DNA from: Bimuria novae-zelandiae CBS 107.79
Taxonomy: Eukaryota; Ascomycota; Dothideomycetes; Pleosporales; Didymosphaeriaceae
DNA: 64,000 nt
Assembly: GCA_010015655.1 (NCBI GenBank)
Contig: ML976736.1
Location: forward strand, 210,857 to 274,856
Direction: 5' to 3'
Made by a program: the position numbers and the translations under genes. Below are positions 22,510 through 33,280 of this stretch, one piece after another; the stretch's first letter is position 1, and every line of letters starts with the position of its first letter. The notes below the pieces were generated by a model, which saw nothing but the letters and a program-made list of their open reading frames with translations, made no database searches and was not told where the DNA came from.

Positions 22510-24648
22510 ACATGTTGGTTCAGCACTTGGCGCGGTTCGGCAAATGGCGCACCCCCGCATTTTCCACCCAATCCTTCACCCACCCATAACTCAGCCAATA
22601 TGGATCCAATTGACAAGGCAATTGAAGAAATCGAATCGCGCGGACTAGGAGAAGAATTCTCGTATCGAAAAATAGCGAAAAAATATGGTGTACCAGACAC
22701 TACGTTGAGGAGGATACACCAGGGCAAAAACGTGCCGATGAAAGAGCAACAACTCCAACGGCGAAAACTTACCCCTTAACAAGAACTGGAGCTTGTAAGC
22801 TATATAGAAAAGCTTACAGGCCGTCGTCTACCACCTATAAGGGAGATGCTGCAGAATTTTGCTTTATTAATTGCAAAAACCAATAGCAAACAACCAGTAG
22901 GAAAAAGCTAGGTTACCCGATTTATTAACCGTTACAACGTCGAAATCACCCCCTATTAGGTTACTAGAATGGATCGCGCGCGCCACCAAGCTGATTCAGG
23001 GGCTAAATATAAGTAATTCTTTTAACTTCTACTAGAGAAAATGGAGGAGTACAATATAGAGCCTCGTCACACGTATAATATGGATGAGAAGGGCTTCCTT
23101 ACAGGAGTGATTGGAAGAAGCAAAAGGATCTTCAGCAAAGCTATATAGGACCGCGGGGAAGTGAAATCAGCCCTTCAAGATGGCAACAGAGAGTGGATAA
23201 CCATCCTAGCTTGCGTCTGCGCTGATGGAACTGCGTTGCCACCAAGGCTACTATTTGCAGCTGCCAATAACGCTCTCCAATCGGCCTGGGTAGAGGATAT
23301 TGAGGCTGGGAAGCATGAGGTATTCGTCACTACATCTCCTAATGGATGGACCAACAACGATATAGGCCTTGCGTGGCTCGAGCAGGTCTTCGATCGGTAT
23401 ACAAAAGCGAAAGCTCGTCGATCCTATCGACTACTAATCGTGGATGGCCATGGGTCCCACGTAACGAGAGAGTTTATCAACTACTATGACCACAATCGGA
23501 TTCTCCTTATAATATTCCCCCCTCACAGTACCCACACGCTGCAGCCCCTTAATGTAGTACTCTTTAAGCCTCTCTCATCAGCCTACTCAAAAGCCCTCAC
23601 TACCTATTTCCACAAGGCCCAGGGGCTACTCTCAGTAAAGAAAGGAGACTTCTTCCCTCTCTTCTAGGAAGCCTGGACCATCTCCTTTAAGAAGAAAACG
23701 ATTCTAAAGTCCTTTAAGGCCACTAGTATATGGCCCCGTAACGCTAAGGTTATCCTTCAGAAATACAGGCCATCAACTCCAGTGGAGCAGGATTCGAGAG
23801 AGAGCAGTACCTCTGTACTCAGCGGCAAGGATTGGCTCAAAATCGAGACCCTCGTGCGTAATACTGTAAGGGAAGAGGGCAGTAGGGAGGTGCAGAAGCT
23901 GAAGCGTTCTCTCCACCACATCTCTGTTCAAAATGACATCCTCCACGCTGAGGTACAAGGCCTGACAAAGGCCCTACAAGTCAAGAAGAAGCAGCAGAAG
24001 AAGAGCAAGCCTCTAGACCTGCAACAACGCAAGGAGTACCACGGTGGTGCAGTTTTCTAGTCCCCGAGGAAGCTAAGGGAGGCTAGAGTACGCGAGAGCG
24101 TTATAGATAAGGAGAAAGAGAAAGTAGAACTCGAAAAAGCGCGTAAGAAGGCAAAAATAACCTCAGCTAAGCTACGTAACCTGCAGGAGAAGAAAGAGAG
24201 AGAAAGGTTAAGGGTTAAGAAAAAGGAGGAAAAGGAGAGGGTCGCGGCAGAGAAACAGGCTAAGCAACAACGGATGATTCAGGAGAAAGAAAACTCCGAA
24301 AAGGCTATACAAACTTCCTAAAAGGGAAAGAGGAAGGCCTCAAAGCCTGCCGCAGCGCCAAAACAGAAAAAAAAGCAACGTGTGGTGGTTGCTAAGGGTA
24401 GGGGGGATAGGGGTGATAAAATGGGGCGTGATCCAGCACCCACAACAACAACGCGCCGTGGCCGCAACATCAAACTTCCAGCGAAATTCCAGTAGTACAT
24501 CTTTTTCGCAGCAATTTATATAGTAATTAAATAAATTATTAGAATATTCTAGCTATTGTGGATGACTCAGTAACGAGGTGTTGTAAACTGCGTGATTTGG
24601 TTGGGGTGCGCCATTTGCCGAACCGCGCCAAGTGCTGAACCAACATGT
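22510..24648 (+). mobile_element. P4, pogo/Fot-type transposon, least decayed of the set
   Basis: TA TSD (22508-22509, shared with P3, and 24649-24650). TIR begins ACATGTTGGTTCAGCACTTG, with iterons GCACTTGGCGC and GCAAATGGCGC 17 bp apart. Only 22 bp of host DNA (24651-24672) separates it from the left TA of P5. Confidence 0.92.
22600..24495 (+). pseudogene. P4 transposase (DDE_1), 631-codon frame with nonsense codons only
   Basis: The whole gene stays in one frame from ATG 22600 to TAG 24493-24495, interrupted only by about nine TAA/TAG codons and no frameshift. Order: HTH (DPIDKAIEEIESRGLG, YRKIAKKYGVPDTTLRRIHQ), second HTH (EKLTGRRLPPIREMLQNFA, RFINRYNVEI), DDE core with YNMDEKGFLTGV (first Asp), GNREWITILACVCADGTALP, SPNGWTNNDIGLAWLEQVF, LLIVDGHGSHVT (second Asp) and PPHSTHTLQPLNVVLFKPL (third Asp read as Asn, consistent with G>A RIP), then a long Lys/Glu-rich coiled coil. 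The final stop falls at the same place as in P5 and P9, so it is probably the real one. Decayed but easily aligned. Confidence 0.88.
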
Positions 24649-24674
24649 TATCGTGCCGTTCGCGATACCACCTA

Positions 24675-26783
24675 ACGTGTCCGTGCACCCAATGCACGGA
24701 TTCAGCCAATGCACGCCGAACACCATAAACGCTCTATTAGAAATAAGGCTGCAGAACCACCCACAAACAATATTATTATAAGATTTTCTACTAGGATAGT
24801 AAATCGATAGCTGCGATTCATTTGCACTATTTAAATCTATCTGGAAGCTTAACGTTGCGGCCGCTCTGTGTGGATTTGGTTAGGGCAGCAGATGCGCCCT
24901 TTGAGGCCTCCCCAACATCCGTAGCATTAACAACACGTTTCTGACGCTTTCTGCTCTGTGGAGATGGCTGAGAAGCTTTTCTCTTACTCCTTTGGGATAG
25001 TTGTAGAGCCTTTTTAGCGTTATTGGCAGACTTCTGGGCAGTGCGCTAAGCTGCCTTTTTAGCTCTCTCCTTTTCCTTTGCCTTCTTCGCTGCCTCTCTC
25101 GCTGCACGCTTTTCTTGCTAGATTTTCTCCTTATATAGCTTAGCTGCCTTCTTTAGCTCTGCTATCTTTGCTTTTTAAAGCTACTACTACTTATCCTCTT
25201 ACTCCTTAATTAATTAACGATAACGTGCCTCCCTTACTTTCCTTAGTAACTATAAAATAGCCCCACTATAATACTCCTAGCGCTATTAAAGGTCTAGAGC
25301 TTTACTCTTCTTATTACGCTTCTTCTTAATAGATAGCGCCTGCCTAAGCCTATTGTTGTCATGCTTAAGCAGCTCATTTTTAACAGATAGGTGGTAGAGT
25401 GATTAACGAAGCTTCTATATATCCTTACTACTTTAATCACTCACTGCAGAGCGTATAAGCCTATCTATCTTTCTCTAGTCATGATCGCTAAGCCCTGATA
25501 AGGAGCTATTGCCTAATTCTTGATCCTAGGTGAACCTATTAAGGATAGGGTTAGGATCAGGTGGCGATATACCTGTGGCTCTAAAAGAGCTGAGGATAGT
25601 TAATTCCTTAAAAGAGGCCTTCTACGCATTCTAGAATAGGGGAAAGAAGTCGCCGTTAGTGATAGAAGCTAGGCCCTGGCTTCTATAAAGGTATCTTGAT
25701 AGCTCTGCTGAGTAGGCTATTGATAGAGGCTTGAACATCGCAATATTAAGTAGCTAAAGTGTATAAGTTAAATAAGGAGGTAAGATAGCAAGCAGGATCC
25801 TATTCTAATTATAATAGTTAATAAAGTCTATAGTAACATAAGATCCGTGGCCGTCTATAATTAAAAGTTAATATAATTATTAAGCCTTCTCTTTTATACA
25901 GCGATCAAACACCTGCTTAAGCCAGGCAAGCCTGATATTGTTGTTCGTCCAGCCAGAGGATAATAAGGTGATAAAGACTTTATAATATCCTGCCTTGATA
26001 TCCTCTACCCAGCTTGATTGGATGTCCTTGTTGGCAGCCTCATAGATAAGGCTTGGCGGCAAAGCTGATCCATCAGCGCAGATACATGCTAGGAGCGTGA
26101 TCCACGCGCGATTGCCATCCTGGAGTGATGCCCTAACCTCCTTCTTCTCCCACATTCGTCTGCTGAATATCCTCTTTGTTCTACCAACGATACCGATCAG
26201 GACACCTTTTTCATCCATATTGTAGATATGACGAGGATCTATGCGATATTAATCGATCTTACTATGTATAAGGTTGAAATAGAGGCGATATTTATCTACT
26301 GAATCAGCTTTGTGGCGATTGCTGTCCATGCCGACGGTCCATTGCAAGATGAGATGAATGCTGTGTTAGTTAATAAAGCGGGTAACCTAGCTCTCGCTGA
26401 CTGGCTCCTTTGCTATCGTCGAGGCAAAATTCTGTATCATCTCTCTAGTAGGAGGTATATGTCTCTCTGTGAGCCTTTTGATATATCGTACAAGCTCCTG
26501 CTCTTGCTATAGGTTGAGCTTTCGCTGATTAATTGTGTTAGCTACACGCGTCGCGGTAACACCTTGGTGCCTTCGTGAGAGTGTAGATCGATTAACACCA
26601 TATCTGGTAGCAATTTCTGTATATGAAAAATCTTCTCCTGGTTCTCGCGATTCGATCTCATCTATCGCAGCTTGAATTGGATACATATTGGTGGAGTTAT
26701 CGCGTGTTGAAAGTAGGGAGTTTTGACGCGTCGGATGTTCGGCGTGCATTGGCTGAATCCGTGCATTGGGTGCACGGACACGT
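24675..26783 (-). mobile_element. P5, pogo/Fot-type transposon
   Basis: TA TSD (24673-24674, 26784-26785). TIR begins ACGTGTCCGTGCACCCAATG; iteron CCAATGCACG occurs at 24689-24698 and 24706-24715, 17 bp apart. Very similar in body to P9 but with different iterons. The next element, P6, begins 7 bp beyond its right TSD. Confidence 0.92.
24827..26686 (-). pseudogene. P5 transposase (DDE_1), RIP-inactivated
   Basis: Minus-strand frame of about 620 codons from ATG at 26686 to TAG at 24827. N-terminus YPIQAAIDEIESREPGEDF, recognition region YGVNRSTLSRRHQGV; second HTH with RYIKRLTERHIPPTREMIQN; YNMDEKGVLIGIVGRTKRI (first Asp), GNRAWITLLACICADGSALP, SSWVEDIKAGYYKVFI. Downstream (25860-24830) stops accumulate, then comes the Lys/Arg-rich coiled coil. 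Its body matches P9 more closely than P3 or P4. Confidence 0.85.
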
Positions 26784-26792
26784 TATACGTTA

Positions 26793-29108
26793 CTCGCCCC
26801 ACACGCCAACCGGAGGTTGGCCCTGCGCAGCCCAACGTAACTTCGTAGCCTAACGTAACTTTGTATAAAGAATCGAAATTAATCTAGTCTTTTGACAGCG
26901 TAGACTTTAATTATATAGGCTAATATACAGTGGAGTTAGTGTAGCAAGTAGGGCAGGATCTACAGTTATCTCTCTAAGAGATAGGACCTATTAGGGCTAA
27001 TTTTATAGGCTCTGCAAGTAGGCGTCCTTATACGTTTTTATAGCCTTTTAAGTAACCTTTTAAGTCTTAAGTTTTATACGTTAATTAATTACTTATCGCG
27101 CTGCTTTAACGGTCACTACACTACTTTTTTATACTAGCCTTTTATCTTTAATCTACCTTTTTTAGCGTTATTAAACTACTATAGTAATATTTATAAGATC
27201 GCGCTAGGCTAGCGCGAGACTATTAATTAGTAATTGCGAGCTTCTAGGAATTTTGTAAGCCTCCTACTTAATATATTGCTTCTCTCTAGGGCGCGCGACA
27301 TTTTTTAATGCTGCCGCTAATATGCTATAGGTGTATTGGCGATAAGGCTTGAATTAATAGCGAATAGAACTAATAGGGATGGCGTCCGGATAGGTGCTAG
27401 CAGCTTTATGTAAACAAGCTCTAGATTAAATAGAAAGATCCTAGCTTTTTCTTAGGCGCTTAGGATTGTGCTGCGCTTAAATATATCTATCCTAATCCTA
27501 TAGATCGCATGTAGAAATTCGACTTTGTTAAAGTCTATGTAGCCAGTTTGGGTGGCTATCTCTATAGCCTTTTTGTAATTCTGCTTTAATAGCTGAAAAC
27601 AGACGACGTCTAGAGGCTATAGATAATGTGATAAATATAGCGATAGTAAGAAGGGGAGTATCTTATAATTATCGCAGAACTGTATAAACTCGATAGTAAG
27701 GTAGCTACTAAATCTATTAAATATAAGTAATTACTATGCGCCTTTCTAGCGCGCGCGCGTTTATATTTTAAAGAACTTTAGTTACTCTATTAAGATAGAG
27801 TTATTAGCGTATCCTAATGTTAATATGGCGATTATATAGCTATTAGGCAGCGCCGTATTTGTATACTAGTAATAAAGGTAATTAACGGCCTGCACAACGA
27901 GCATGGTGTTAGGATCTGTATTTAGCATCACTAGGCTAACATTCTGAGACGGCCAAGGTCTTATAGGAGCCAATGGTGGCACAGCAATGGGCAGGTCACG
28001 TGACTGCTCGAAGCGCTCGAATCGAGCAAGTTAAGCATATGCAGAAAGCCAAGGCTGCGCTCGACATGCTCGAAGCGAGCAAGTCGAGCATGCTAAGTAT
28101 ATAGGAACATAAGGATAGACTCTTCCACCTCGTGTTTAACCTGTTTATTAATCTATCGTTTAGATTCACTCAGGCTCTTGTTGATTTGATTGTAACGCAC
28201 CTTACTTCGATACTAACACCCTATTAATAAACGCGAGCTATTAATACACCCTTTCCCGTTTCGATATTGCTCCTGCTAGAGAACCAACCTTAACCCTATT
28301 TCGGACTAGCTACCCGTAGGGACTTAACACATAGGTTCGAGCACCTCTCTATTACTAAAGATTAATTTAATACTCGTGATATAATCGCGCGACGTCTCTA
28401 ACGTAGAGACATAAGGATAATTAAACTTTATAGTAATAATTTATTAATTACTACTAACGCCTATGCGGAAGCCGGTTTCGTCCATATTATAGGTGTCTAA
28501 TAGGGTGACGCCGTAGGTGTATATCACCTTTTTAAGCTTAATAAAATAATACCTATAAGCTTTAAACGTTGCTATTACTATATAATTAATATGCTACGAC
28601 TTCTGCTTTATGCGGTAGCAGTCTAGATTTCTTAATAGCTATTATAATAGCTAGTCCTTACTAAGTAAAGGAGCTCTGCCATCGGGGTGCGCGCGATTAA
28701 GGATATATTAAGTAGCACCTTTTAACTATAGTATAAGGCATGGCATGCTAATAGTATCGCAGCGATGTATATATAACTTTAGCGCTTTATCCTGGGTCTC
28801 TAAGAGTCGTAGATTCGTGCCGCTGCGGTCATGGCGGCTAATCCGGCCTCCAGCGCGCGCTCGAAGTTGCAAAACAGGCACGCTCTATTCGCGTGCTGTA
28901 GCTACAAAATTAGGTATTTCTAAGCTAGAAAAACTAGAGAGATAATTAGAGATACGCTGCTTAATTTTATAGCTCTTACTATAATATTTAGGCATAGTTA
29001 TAGGTTATTTATTAAGAAAATAAAAAAATCCGCGATAAAAAGTTACGTTAGGCTGCGAAGTTACGTTGGGCTGCGCAGGGCCAACCTCCGGTTGGCATGT
29101 GGGGCGAG
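26793..29108 (-). mobile_element. P6, pogo/Fot-type transposon with a nested solo LTR
   Basis: TA TSD (26791-26792, 29109-29110). Unusually long TIRs (about 70 bp) begin CTCGCCCCACACGCCAACCG and end in two iterons (AGCCCAACGTAAC, AGCCTAACGTAAC) 18 bp apart. The minus strand conceptually encodes a DDE_1 transposase: TYNMDETGFRIGV near 28480 (first Asp), FIQFCDNYKILPFLLSLYLS and PLDVVCFQLLKQNYKKAIE near 27560-27680 (third Asp). A solo LTR at about 27945-28329 sits between these motifs. Confidence 0.85.
27945..28329 (-). repeat. Solo LTR inside P6, related to the Gypsy LTR
   Basis: In reverse complement it starts TGTTAAGTCCCTACGGGTAG, followed by AAGGTTGGTTCTC, GTGTTAGTATCGAAG, AATCAAATCAACAAG and AAACGATAGATTAATAAACA. 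These blocks recur in the same order in the Gypsy LTRs (32637-33149, 39065-39539), but the rest differs, so it is a related family rather than a copy. It is GC-richer than the surrounding P6. The terminal base at the left (27941-27946) is uncertain and I find no clean 5-bp TSD. A nested motif CGAAGCGCTCG/CTCGAAGCGAG makes part of it palindromic. Confidence 0.7.
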
Positions 29109-29110
29109 TA

Positions 29111-29737
29111 TGCGGAACTCTCTTCCTCGATCACTAGTTTCAGCTGTAGTCTTATGCATGCCATTGCATAGAAAGTGGCTTATCTGCGGCGTCGGTTATC
29201 GTTCCTAACTTCACGTCAACTACGCCCAGGTGGTCCTTGCAGCCGGGCCATGCACGCCTATTGGGTTCGCCACGTTCGTATTGCGAAGAGGAGGAACTAG
29301 CGCGAAGTCTTTGGACAAAAGTGAGTAGGTGCATTAGGGTCCAGCCAGTGGGCTTTGAGACCGAATCCGACGCAGCACATCCAAGGGTTCTGGCGAAAGT
29401 TTGGCCATCCGCTCTGGCCACCGATTTTCCAAAGCCACCAAGATATCAATAAATTAGACGACCTCGGACACGACTCGCAGCACGCGCATGGTACACGGCG
29501 GGGATTCGGGCAATGCATGGGATAACGATATGGCTGTAAGTAAGGTGACAAGCAGCGGGACGCTCTCAAATTCAAATTTATACGAACGCAGAATATAAGT
29601 TTTAAAAGGTCGCTGGACTTCCTCGTCTTGGTGAGCATATGAAAGTAAAACGCTCTTAGATCACTACCTACCTAGGTAATACTCCGAATCTTCGCGTCTC
29701 CGAATCTTCACAACAAAACTTCACTACCTCGAGCACC
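29111..29737. other. Intergenic, upstream of the rhodopsin-like gene
   Basis: Normal composition. Overlapping open frames occur on both strands (29152-29421 and 29297-29638 minus, 29237-29452 plus), but nothing is recognisable. Just before the gene, a direct repeat CTCCGAATCTTC occurs twice within 30 bp (about 29684-29712) and CTACCTAGGTA is palindromic; both are possible promoter elements on position alone. Confidence 0.45.
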
Positions 29738-30778
29738 ATGGAAGGGAGTCAGCAGCCGCCGGCGGGTGGAGATACCAGCAACGCTACCCCAGGACTTGTG
29801 GGTGTTTCATGCTTGTTGGCAATTGTAATAATTGTTTATGGAGTGCGCATGTACACTCGGATTCGACCCGTGTTCAAGCTGGGTGCCCCCGATTACTTAG
29901 TCTCAGCGGCGCTCGTAAGTACCTATAGTGGATATCTGACCAGGTTACCGCTAATGGTTTATGGCAGCTATGTGAACTGGGTGTATTGTTCAACTTATTT
30001 ACAGCTATATCTCTTGGTTTCGGACGTCCTGAGTACTATCTGGTACCGGATACTATGGTTCAGATTCACAAATATCTCTATGCGTTGGGGTTTTTGGGGT
30101 ATTGGGCATCTGCTCTCGCGAGGATGTCTATAGGGTTCATGCTGCTTCGGTTTGAAGCATCCAAGACCTGGCGAGTGGTGCTCAAGATCTTGATCTTCAC
30201 CCAGTTGTGCCTACCAATTTCGTTGGACGTCATTGCTCTTGTCCAATGCCGCCCACTCCGGGCCATGTGGGAACACGTGCCTAACGCAGTTTGCTGGTCC
30301 CTCCCAAGGACGCAAACCTACGCCTACATTAATTCAGGTAAGTTTGCAATTGATATTCTACTCTAGTAGATACTGAACTATAATAGCGATTGGCATGTTG
30401 AGCGACATTGTGTTCGCTGCTATGCCTATATATTTTGTCTGGTCGTTGCACCGGCCTGTTCTGGAGCGGGTACTCATTAGCATCCTCATGGCACTCGGAT
30501 TGCTTGCGGCTACGGCCGAAGCATGTATAATATACCATGCATACCTTTGGAACCCTCGAAAAAGCACTATTCGTAATTGGATGCCACTGTTTTGGTGGTA
30601 CAGAGTCGAAGAGATGGGCCTCATTATTGCAGCTTGTACACCGTTCCTCAAGCCGCTTATCGAGCGCGTGCTTGCTCGATTCGGCACGCCGCAGTTCCGT
30701 TTTGTGACCATGGAATTAAACTCAGTTCAGTCTAGTCAAGTGACGAAACAGGAGGTCGTTGCAAAGACAGGTTCTTGA
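29738..30778 (+). CDS. Rhodopsin-like integral membrane protein (fungal Fung_rhodopsin/PTH11-type), three exons
   Basis: Exons 29738-29914, 29968-30337 and 30387-30778; introns of 53 bp (GTAAGT...CTAAT...CAG) and 49 bp (GTAAGT...TACTGAACTA...TAG) join the frames exactly, giving about 312 residues. Hydrophobic segments: LVGVSCLLAIVIIVYGVRMY (about residues 20-40), LGVLFNLFTAISLGFG after the first junction, GFLGYWASALARMSIGFMLL, ILIFTQLCLPISLDVIALVQ and, in exon 3, IVFAAMPIYFVWSL, ISILMALGLLAATAEACII and MGLIIAACTPFLKP. The family hallmarks GAPDYL, CRPLRAMWE, CW and the exon-3 start (IGMLSDIVFAAMPIYFVWSL) fit the fungal rhodopsin-like domain. Members are seven-helix plasma-membrane proteins; some relatives act as receptors, most have no assigned role. 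It is short for the family (usually about 350-400), lacking a long cytosolic tail. No stop or frameshift is visible. Confidence 0.85.
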
Positions 30779-30815
30779 AAAGAGTGAACAACGGAGACTG
30801 CGAAACAGTGTTGAA

Positions 30816-30943
30816 CAGACTTGCCAACAATCAAGCCAATCAAGCCGGTCTAACCTAATATGGTAATCCACTAGCTCGCGTAGGTTAAGGTGTTACTAAA
30901 TTTGGTTAGATCGGCTTGATTGGCTTGATTGTTGGCAAGTCTA
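30816..30943. mobile_element. 128-bp hAT-type MITE
   Basis: 8-bp TSD GTGTTGAA (30808-30815, 30944-30951). TIRs of about 40 bp begin CAGACTTGCCAACAATCAAG at the left; the right end matches with one terminal mismatch (TAGACTTGCC). The first nine bases equal those of the hAT-1 right end (CAGACTTGC) and are one base from hAT-2 (CATACTTGC). There is no coding. It sits about 37 bp beyond the stop of the rhodopsin-like gene. Confidence 0.88.
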
Positions 30944-31429
30944 GTGTTGAAAGACTTTAACGTCTTGCCCGCTGTACTGTAACTATCAGCGAAGCGTTAT
31001 TTGATACCTATCCTGTTAAGGAGAGCAGAGCGGACAGTACGCAGTGGAAAAGATTTGTGGGATTGAACTAAGGTTGTGCTATCTAGGAGCTACAGAAGGT
31101 ATCCCCCGCATGGCCAACATCGCCCTGGCACGGGCCACATCTTATTAGCCAATTAGATGCAAATACATTAAAACACTAAATATTTGTCGTTATGTAGGCA
31201 ATTTTTGTTTGCCAGCCAAAATACGCCTTTTTTAAAAGCTTTTATATATATAACTATGCCTAATTGTACAGCGCTATTAAGCAACGATGCCGACTTTGTA
31301 AAATATACAAAGTATAGCCTAAAGGCAGGAGATTTGCCTAATTTACCTACTTAGCCACCACCCTTATGGCAACCGCTTAAAATTAATAATCTATATACTT
31401 TTAGACGCGCTCTCTTACCTAACTATATA

Positions 31430-32636
31430 GATTTTAACTCTCCTATTACTTTATTTAACTTATTTTTTAATGCAGGCGTTGTCGATTAGATCGCATACTA
31501 TATAAATTAGCATGCTAAAAAGCTTTAGGCTAACGCGCCCTTAACGCCTAACCGCTATTAATAGAAACCTACCTCTCTAAGCGAGCTATATACGTACTTC
31601 GCCGTTATCGTTTATATAGGCGTCCACTAGGAGCCCTCGCTCGTTAAATACTAGCAGAAGCTTCATGGGACAGCGCCTTGGCATAAGATTAATTACTACA
31701 TGTCGAAGGAGAGATAGCAGCAGCTTAATTACTACTTATACTATATAGAGGTTAACTAGAGCTTTAAGTCTCCCTTTAGCTGAGTGTAGGATCTTTTAGA
31801 GACGCTTTATAAGCGTAGCTTTAAGTACTAGGCGCCTAGCGTATACCTCTACGTTAATAAGGTAATTATAAGATTTACAGGCCGCGCAAGCGAGGTTATA
31901 ATAATAAAAATAAAGCCTACGCCTAAAGGCTTTAAGATCTAGTGCTTAGCTAATAATAAAGTAATTCTAAACTAGTTATTTTATGCTAGAGGGCGAGGGC
32001 CTATTAACTTACTTAACTTACCTGCTAACGCGCTAGCTTTTACTCTTATAGAGTTAGTTTCTATTACTCTTGTACTCGCTATAAATGCTATCGGCCAGCG
32101 CCTCTTTTCGCCAAATCTCCATATTATGTGGGATAATAATCTCTTTAACACTATCCCTATGCTTAAATATCTTAGATCTAAAGGCGTAGGCTGCGCTGGG
32201 ATAGTCCACACGATAAAAATAACGATAAAGGAGATTTTTAAGGTAATAGTAGAGGCGGAATTATAGGTAGAGGCGCTAGCTATTAGTACTTATACGTAGG
32301 CAAAGCTCTTAAAGGAGTGCTTTAATAGTAACCTAATAAAACTTAAAACACACTATACGCGTAAGCTAGAGTAGGGAGATACTTACTAGGCGCTCTTGCA
32401 GAGTCGGCAGGTGCTTCAGGCAGCTTGGAGAGACAACTAGGTCGTTCTTTTTACTAGTACTATCGCTGAGCGTGAGTACTTTGCCCTCAACACCATGCCA
32501 ATGCTCTGCTAACAATAGTCGCCACAAGTAACTTAGGTCATTATAAAGCTCCGCCGACGCTCTAAGATGGCTCTAAACAACAAGAAACTCTTTAAGAAAG
32601 CCTTTAGTAGCAAGCCTCTTAAGTTACTAAGTATTC
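31430..32636 (+). pseudogene. PiggyBac-like transposase remnant (N-terminal and catalytic part)
   Basis: The conceptual plus-strand frame with scattered TAA/TAG shows LSELYTYFAVIVYIGVH, HKINYYMSKERWQQLNYYLY, and (just after 31920) GFKI.CLANNKVILN.LFYARG, then LIELVSITLVLAINAIGQRL (32045-32100) and LHIMWDNNLFNTIPMLKYLR (32115-32175, the catalytic 'xxDNxFxS' motif of piggyBac-type DDE_Tnp_1_7 with Asp retained), then GVGCAGIV.T. A basic tail MALNNKKLFKKAFSSKPLK follows up to the Gypsy. The rest of the C-terminal region should lie in 39545-40200. Not functional. Confidence 0.75.
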
Positions 32637-33149
32637 TGTTAAGTCCTAGAAGGATAGCTAATCCCTATAGGGGTAAGGTTGGTTCTCGGGCAGGAATACT
32701 TGGTAGGACGGGAGAGGTTGTAGTGATAGCTTGCGCTTGTCACTGGGGCGTTAGTATCGAAGGTGTGTACAGCACAATCAAATCAACAAGGTTGCTTACT
32801 CAGATCTAAACGATAGATTAATAAACAAGATTAAACACGAATGCCATAAGGGTATTCGTGTCGGTTTATATACAAGAGGATTTCTGTACCATCCATTGTT
32901 TTNNNNNNNNNNNNNNNNNNNNNNNNNNNNNNNNNNNNNNNNNNNNNNNNNNNNNNNNNNNNNNNNNNNNNNNNNNNNNNNNNNNNNNNNNNNNNNNNNN
33001 NNNNNNNNNNNNNNNNNNNNNNNNNNNNNNNNNNNNNNNNNNNNNNNGGATGGTACATCACGTGACCTCGGTTGCGCAACCCCACCAAGTGTCACCCCCG
33101 CTGAGGGCCCGTTGGTCCTCCGCGTCCTATACATGTTCAGATCCTAACA
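32637..33149 (-). repeat. Gypsy 3' LTR, containing a run of N
   Basis: Same sequence as 39065-39539 except for transitions and a run of 145 N (32903-33047) that falls exactly on the 19-bp minisatellite seen in the other LTR. Reading frames spanning the N run are artefacts. Confidence 0.9.
32903..33047. other. run of 145 N within the Gypsy LTR minisatellite
   Basis: Flanks ATTGTTTT and GGATGGTACATC match 39330 and 39438 of the other LTR, where the same interval is 107 bp of 19-bp tandem repeats. Confidence 1.
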
Positions 33150-33280
33150 TCACCTCCCCTCTTCCAGATAGCGTCCTCAGTATCCTCGTTCCGCGCCCCC
33201 TAGCTGCAGATACAGTCGTCGCATATAAATACTCGCGTGAGTCGCTGTTTTCGCGTTCTGGTCTTAGTGCCTTCCTGACC

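Noticed and set aside
29915..29943. A 29-bp first intron in the rhodopsin-like gene
   Set aside because: It would be in frame but is too short to splice; the acceptor at 29967 is also in frame, gives a 53-bp intron and has a CTAAT branch site 13-16 bp before it.
1..30778. A mycotoxin or secondary-metabolite gene cluster (transporter plus monooxygenase plus membrane protein)
   Set aside because: No backbone synthase, P450 or cluster regulator is present, and the genes are separated by transposons; proximity alone is not enough.
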